From contig JBHIDQ010000014.1 of NCBI GenBank assembly GCA_046760155.1, positions 1-21,076 on the forward strand: a stretch of 21,076 nt of DNA, read 5' to 3'. Source of the DNA: JBHIDQ01 sp046760155 (lineage in GTDB: Bacteria > Chloroflexota > Dehalococcoidia > Dehalococcoidales > RBG-16-60-22). Below the pieces are notes generated by a model. The model was not told the origin of the DNA. It did no database searches and saw only the letters and a program-made list of their open reading frames with translations. The translations under genes were made by a program, and so were the position numbers. Positions within the stretch are counted from its first letter, which is position 1. Every line of letters starts with the position of its first letter. Positions 21,038 to 21,076 of this stretch are shown in pieces.

Positions 21038-21076
21038 ATGCCATCATACGCCTTTTTCAAAAATCAGTTTGTTCCT
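21038..21076 (+). CDS. ilvE: Start of a probable branched-chain amino acid aminotransferase (partial)
   Basis: The window ends after 13 codons, MPSYAFFKNQFVP. An AAGGAGA ribosome site and a perfect -10 box upstream show that this is a real gene start. The residues match the usual opening of class IV branched-chain aminotransferases (M-P-x-Y-A-F-F-x-x-x-F-V-P), which interconvert valine, leucine and isoleucine with their 2-oxo acids. With so few residues the assignment rests on that opening alone and could be another class IV aminotransferase. Confidence 0.55.
   Translation, partial: MPSYAFFKNQFVP

Overview
This window looks like a conserved chromosomal stretch of an anaerobic bacterium of moderate GC content. 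The best guess is a Dehalococcoidia-type member of the Chloroflexota. The guess rests on a NifV/LeuA-like enzyme that resembles the Re-citrate synthases of Dehalococcoides and clostridia, and on the mix of small families present (DUF503, DUF951, FmdB zinc ribbon, SWIM protein). It is inference: no rRNA or other phylogenetic marker is present. Most genes are housekeeping genes with clear Shine-Dalgarno sites, packed in short operons on both strands.

Layout, left to right. Positions 1-193 hold three GC-rich hairpins and no gene. A minus-strand operon (3722 down to 194) encodes DUF503, an MrfA/YprA-type DEAD/DEAH helicase with a C-terminal cysteine cluster, and a DUF5677-like protein. Divergent from it, 3905-5143 encodes the Re-citrate/homocitrate synthase-type enzyme, closed by a good terminator. 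Then come a metal ABC importer pair (ATPase and permease, no binding protein) and pyrD (class 1B), which meets ybeY tail to tail with a 4-nt overlap. A tRNA-Ser(GCU) gene with its own promoter leads into miaB, yajC, nadB and nadC. The nadC end overlaps a convergent minus-strand operon, read from 16295 down to 12675: a Fur-family regulator, a metal-binding lipoprotein, an ATPase, a permease and a SAM methyltransferase. Upstream of it on the same strand are fmdB-like and dtd. Then on the plus strand come a SWIM zinc-finger protein, pyrF, DUF951 and dinB. The right end holds a candidate small RNA (about 20044-20111), a minus-strand DUF3800 protein, and the first 13 codons of a probable branched-chain aminotransferase (ilvE).

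How the genes fit together. Two different ZnuBC/MntBC-type importers sit in the window, but only one has a binding protein and a Fur-family regulator. The fur promoter and the znuA upstream region share a motif, TGCAA-N6-GCAAT, which is a plausible operator and is not seen upstream of the other importer. NadB and NadC give two of the three steps of de novo quinolinate/NaMN synthesis. PyrD and PyrF give two steps of UMP synthesis but lie in separate units. YbeY, tRNA-Ser, MiaB and Dtd make up an RNA/translation quality theme, and the MrfA-like helicase and DinB a DNA-damage theme.

No complete novel system is obvious. The most intriguing items are the promoter-hairpin-terminator unit at 20010-20111, the metal-binding lipoprotein that lacks two usual metal ligands, the shared putative operator, a possible leader peptide with hairpin ahead of the SWIM gene, and a YajC with a lipobox-like N-terminus. 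No CRISPR array, insertion sequence, prophage or integrase is visible.
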